Origin: Misgurnus anguillicaudatus
Lineage: Eukaryota > Chordata > Actinopteri > Cypriniformes > Cobitidae
Assembly: GCF_027580225.2 (NCBI RefSeq)
Contig: NC_073340.2
Span: 37,887,501 to 37,951,500, forward strand
Length of the DNA stretch: 64,000 bases
Direction of reading: 5' to 3'
Part shown: positions 56,546 to 64,000 of the stretch, piece after piece
Layout of the letters: every line of letters starts with the position of its first letter
Numbering within the stretch: the stretch's first letter is position 1
Translations under genes and position numbers: made by a program
Notes under the pieces: model-generated
What the model saw: only the letters and a program-made list of their open reading frames with translations
The model's database searches: none
Told to the model about the DNA's origin: nothing

Positions 56546-57176
56546 TGTATATTTACTTTTGGAAATGATTGTGTTGGCTGCATGTTCACATTCAGATCTA
56601 TATTCACATTTAACAACATGTTTGTGTTTCTCCTGCAGATGATTGATGGATGCCAAAGATATCAGGCGTGGATCTTGTGAGGTGACTCTGTGACGTTGGT
56701 GTTATGATGAGAATTCAATCTGATGTGTTTTTTTTTAATCTTTGGAGATCTGTTGGGAAAAATACTAATTCAGTTCAATCTCACACAGATGCTCTTGATG
56801 TTCTTTAGCTACGTGGAAAACTCGCACAAAAAACTCCTCAGGTCTGATATGAAACAGATCCTATGAACATTGTTAAAAATCTTTGCATTCCTACTAGGAA
56901 TCTGTGTGGATTTGAGGCGCTTGTTGGGTCATTTAAGGAGATTGAAGCCGATTAAAAGTGTAAAATGTGGACATATGGGGTGAAGCTGGTTGTGATTCAG
57001 ATGGACAGATGTTTTCCTTTGGGCTGAATAAAGAACCTCCGCTGTTTCCTGCAGCCTCAGGATTTTGTAAGAATGTGAGATTCATTTCAGAGAATCTCAT
57101 CTCCAATGTAAAGAGTTTTTATCTCCTGAAGAGAAACACACAAGATGTGTACAGACAGTAATGTGCTACTACAGTG

Positions 57177-57178
<2 letters not shown>

Positions 57179-57229
<51 letters not shown>
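57179..57229. repeat. (CA)n microsatellite
   Basis: About 51 bp of pure CA about 400 bp upstream of the cpxm2 start codon. Confidence 0.95.
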
Positions 57230-57231
<2 letters not shown>

Positions 57232-57639
57232 GTGTCACTAATGTGTTAACTGCACAGCTGCGTCACAAACACAACGGCTACATGAGCAGAAGCTCAGTTG
57301 TTCTCTCTCAGGTCCTGGATGGATGATATTGAGGTCAGCGGAAACTCCACCCAGTCTCAGTGGGAGGGGTCACAGCAACACCAAAGCTGAATCATGTGAG
57401 ACATCAATGAAAACTTCTTTCTCATTCTTCCTTTTAAACTTTCATGAAAACTTTCTGCTGTTCACAGACAGAATGCAATAAACCTCTGTTTTCTTCTTTG
57501 TCTCTGTAGTCTCACTGTTTCTCTCTCTCTCTCTCTCTCTCTCTGTCTTTATGTATTGCTGCCTGTCTCTCTGAGCCAGCACAAGTGAGCGAGTGAGTCC
57601 AGCAGGACGGGTGGATGGGTCGATCGCAGATCAGAGCTC

Positions 57640-63974
<6,335 letters not shown>

Positions 63975-63976
63975 AG

Positions 63977-64000
63977 GAGTGTGTGTGTGTGTGTGTGTGT
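63977..64000. repeat. (TG)n microsatellite at the window end
   Basis: TG repeat starting 3 bp after the cpxm2 stop and running off the window, so its length and the cpxm2 polyadenylation site are unknown. Confidence 0.9.

Larger units (their letters stand above)
54358..57639. other. oat 3' UTR and oat-cpxm2 intergenic region
   Basis: Holds the oat polyadenylation signal candidate (54921-54926), two repeat copies (55614-55897, 56310-56545), a CA tract at 57179-57229 and a CT tract at 57517-57543 near the cpxm2 start. No further gene recognised; in human, CHST15 lies in the corresponding interval and I see no trace of it here. Confidence 0.55.

Overview
The window is ordinary-looking nuclear DNA from a teleost fish, most likely a cyprinid. 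The grounds are spliced vertebrate genes with GT/AG introns, abundant (CA)n/(TG)n microsatellites, many short non-autonomous DNA transposons (hAT-like with 8-bp duplications, Harbinger-like with TTA/TAA duplications) and LINE/SINE tails of the AAGCGCTATATAAAT type. The species is not determinable from the sequence alone. I reconstructed six protein-coding genes exon by exon and checked that every junction keeps frame.

Layout: (1) <1-8164, ctbp2 (+): the 3' part of the RIBEYE A-domain exon, followed by the eight exons of the CtBP2 dehydrogenase-like B domain. (2) 10480-12390, hpdl (+), five exons. (3) about 14.7-39.1 kb, fam53b (+): candidate non-coding first exon, a 20-kb transposon-filled intron, then four coding exons. 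(4) 42967-45906, lhpp (-), seven exons. (5) about 46.4-54.4 kb, oat (+): untranslated exon 1, then nine coding exons. (6) 57640-63974, cpxm2 (+), fourteen exons, complete to its stop.

Order and orientation of ctbp2, fam53b, lhpp, oat and cpxm2 match human 10q26.13 as I know it, with hpdl (human chromosome 1) in the interval where human carries ZRANB1, ABRAXAS2 and EEF1AKMT2. lhpp and oat are head to head about 0.5 kb apart with CRE motifs between them. The genes do not form a pathway: two encode mitochondrial enzymes (HPDL, OAT), one a cytosolic phosphatase (LHPP), one a nuclear co-repressor/synaptic ribbon protein (CtBP2/RIBEYE), one a nuclear Wnt-related factor (FAM53B) and one a secreted discoidin/carboxypeptidase-like protein (CPXM2).

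I see no wholly new biological system. The observations most worth checking are: an oat exon whose required 3' splice site reads AA instead of AG; an Arg-to-Leu change at a substrate-contact position of CtBP2; a SAM-like helical module in the RIBEYE A domain; a multi-exon hpdl; a DxC instead of DxS/DxD motif in LHPP; and several datable nested transposon insertions.
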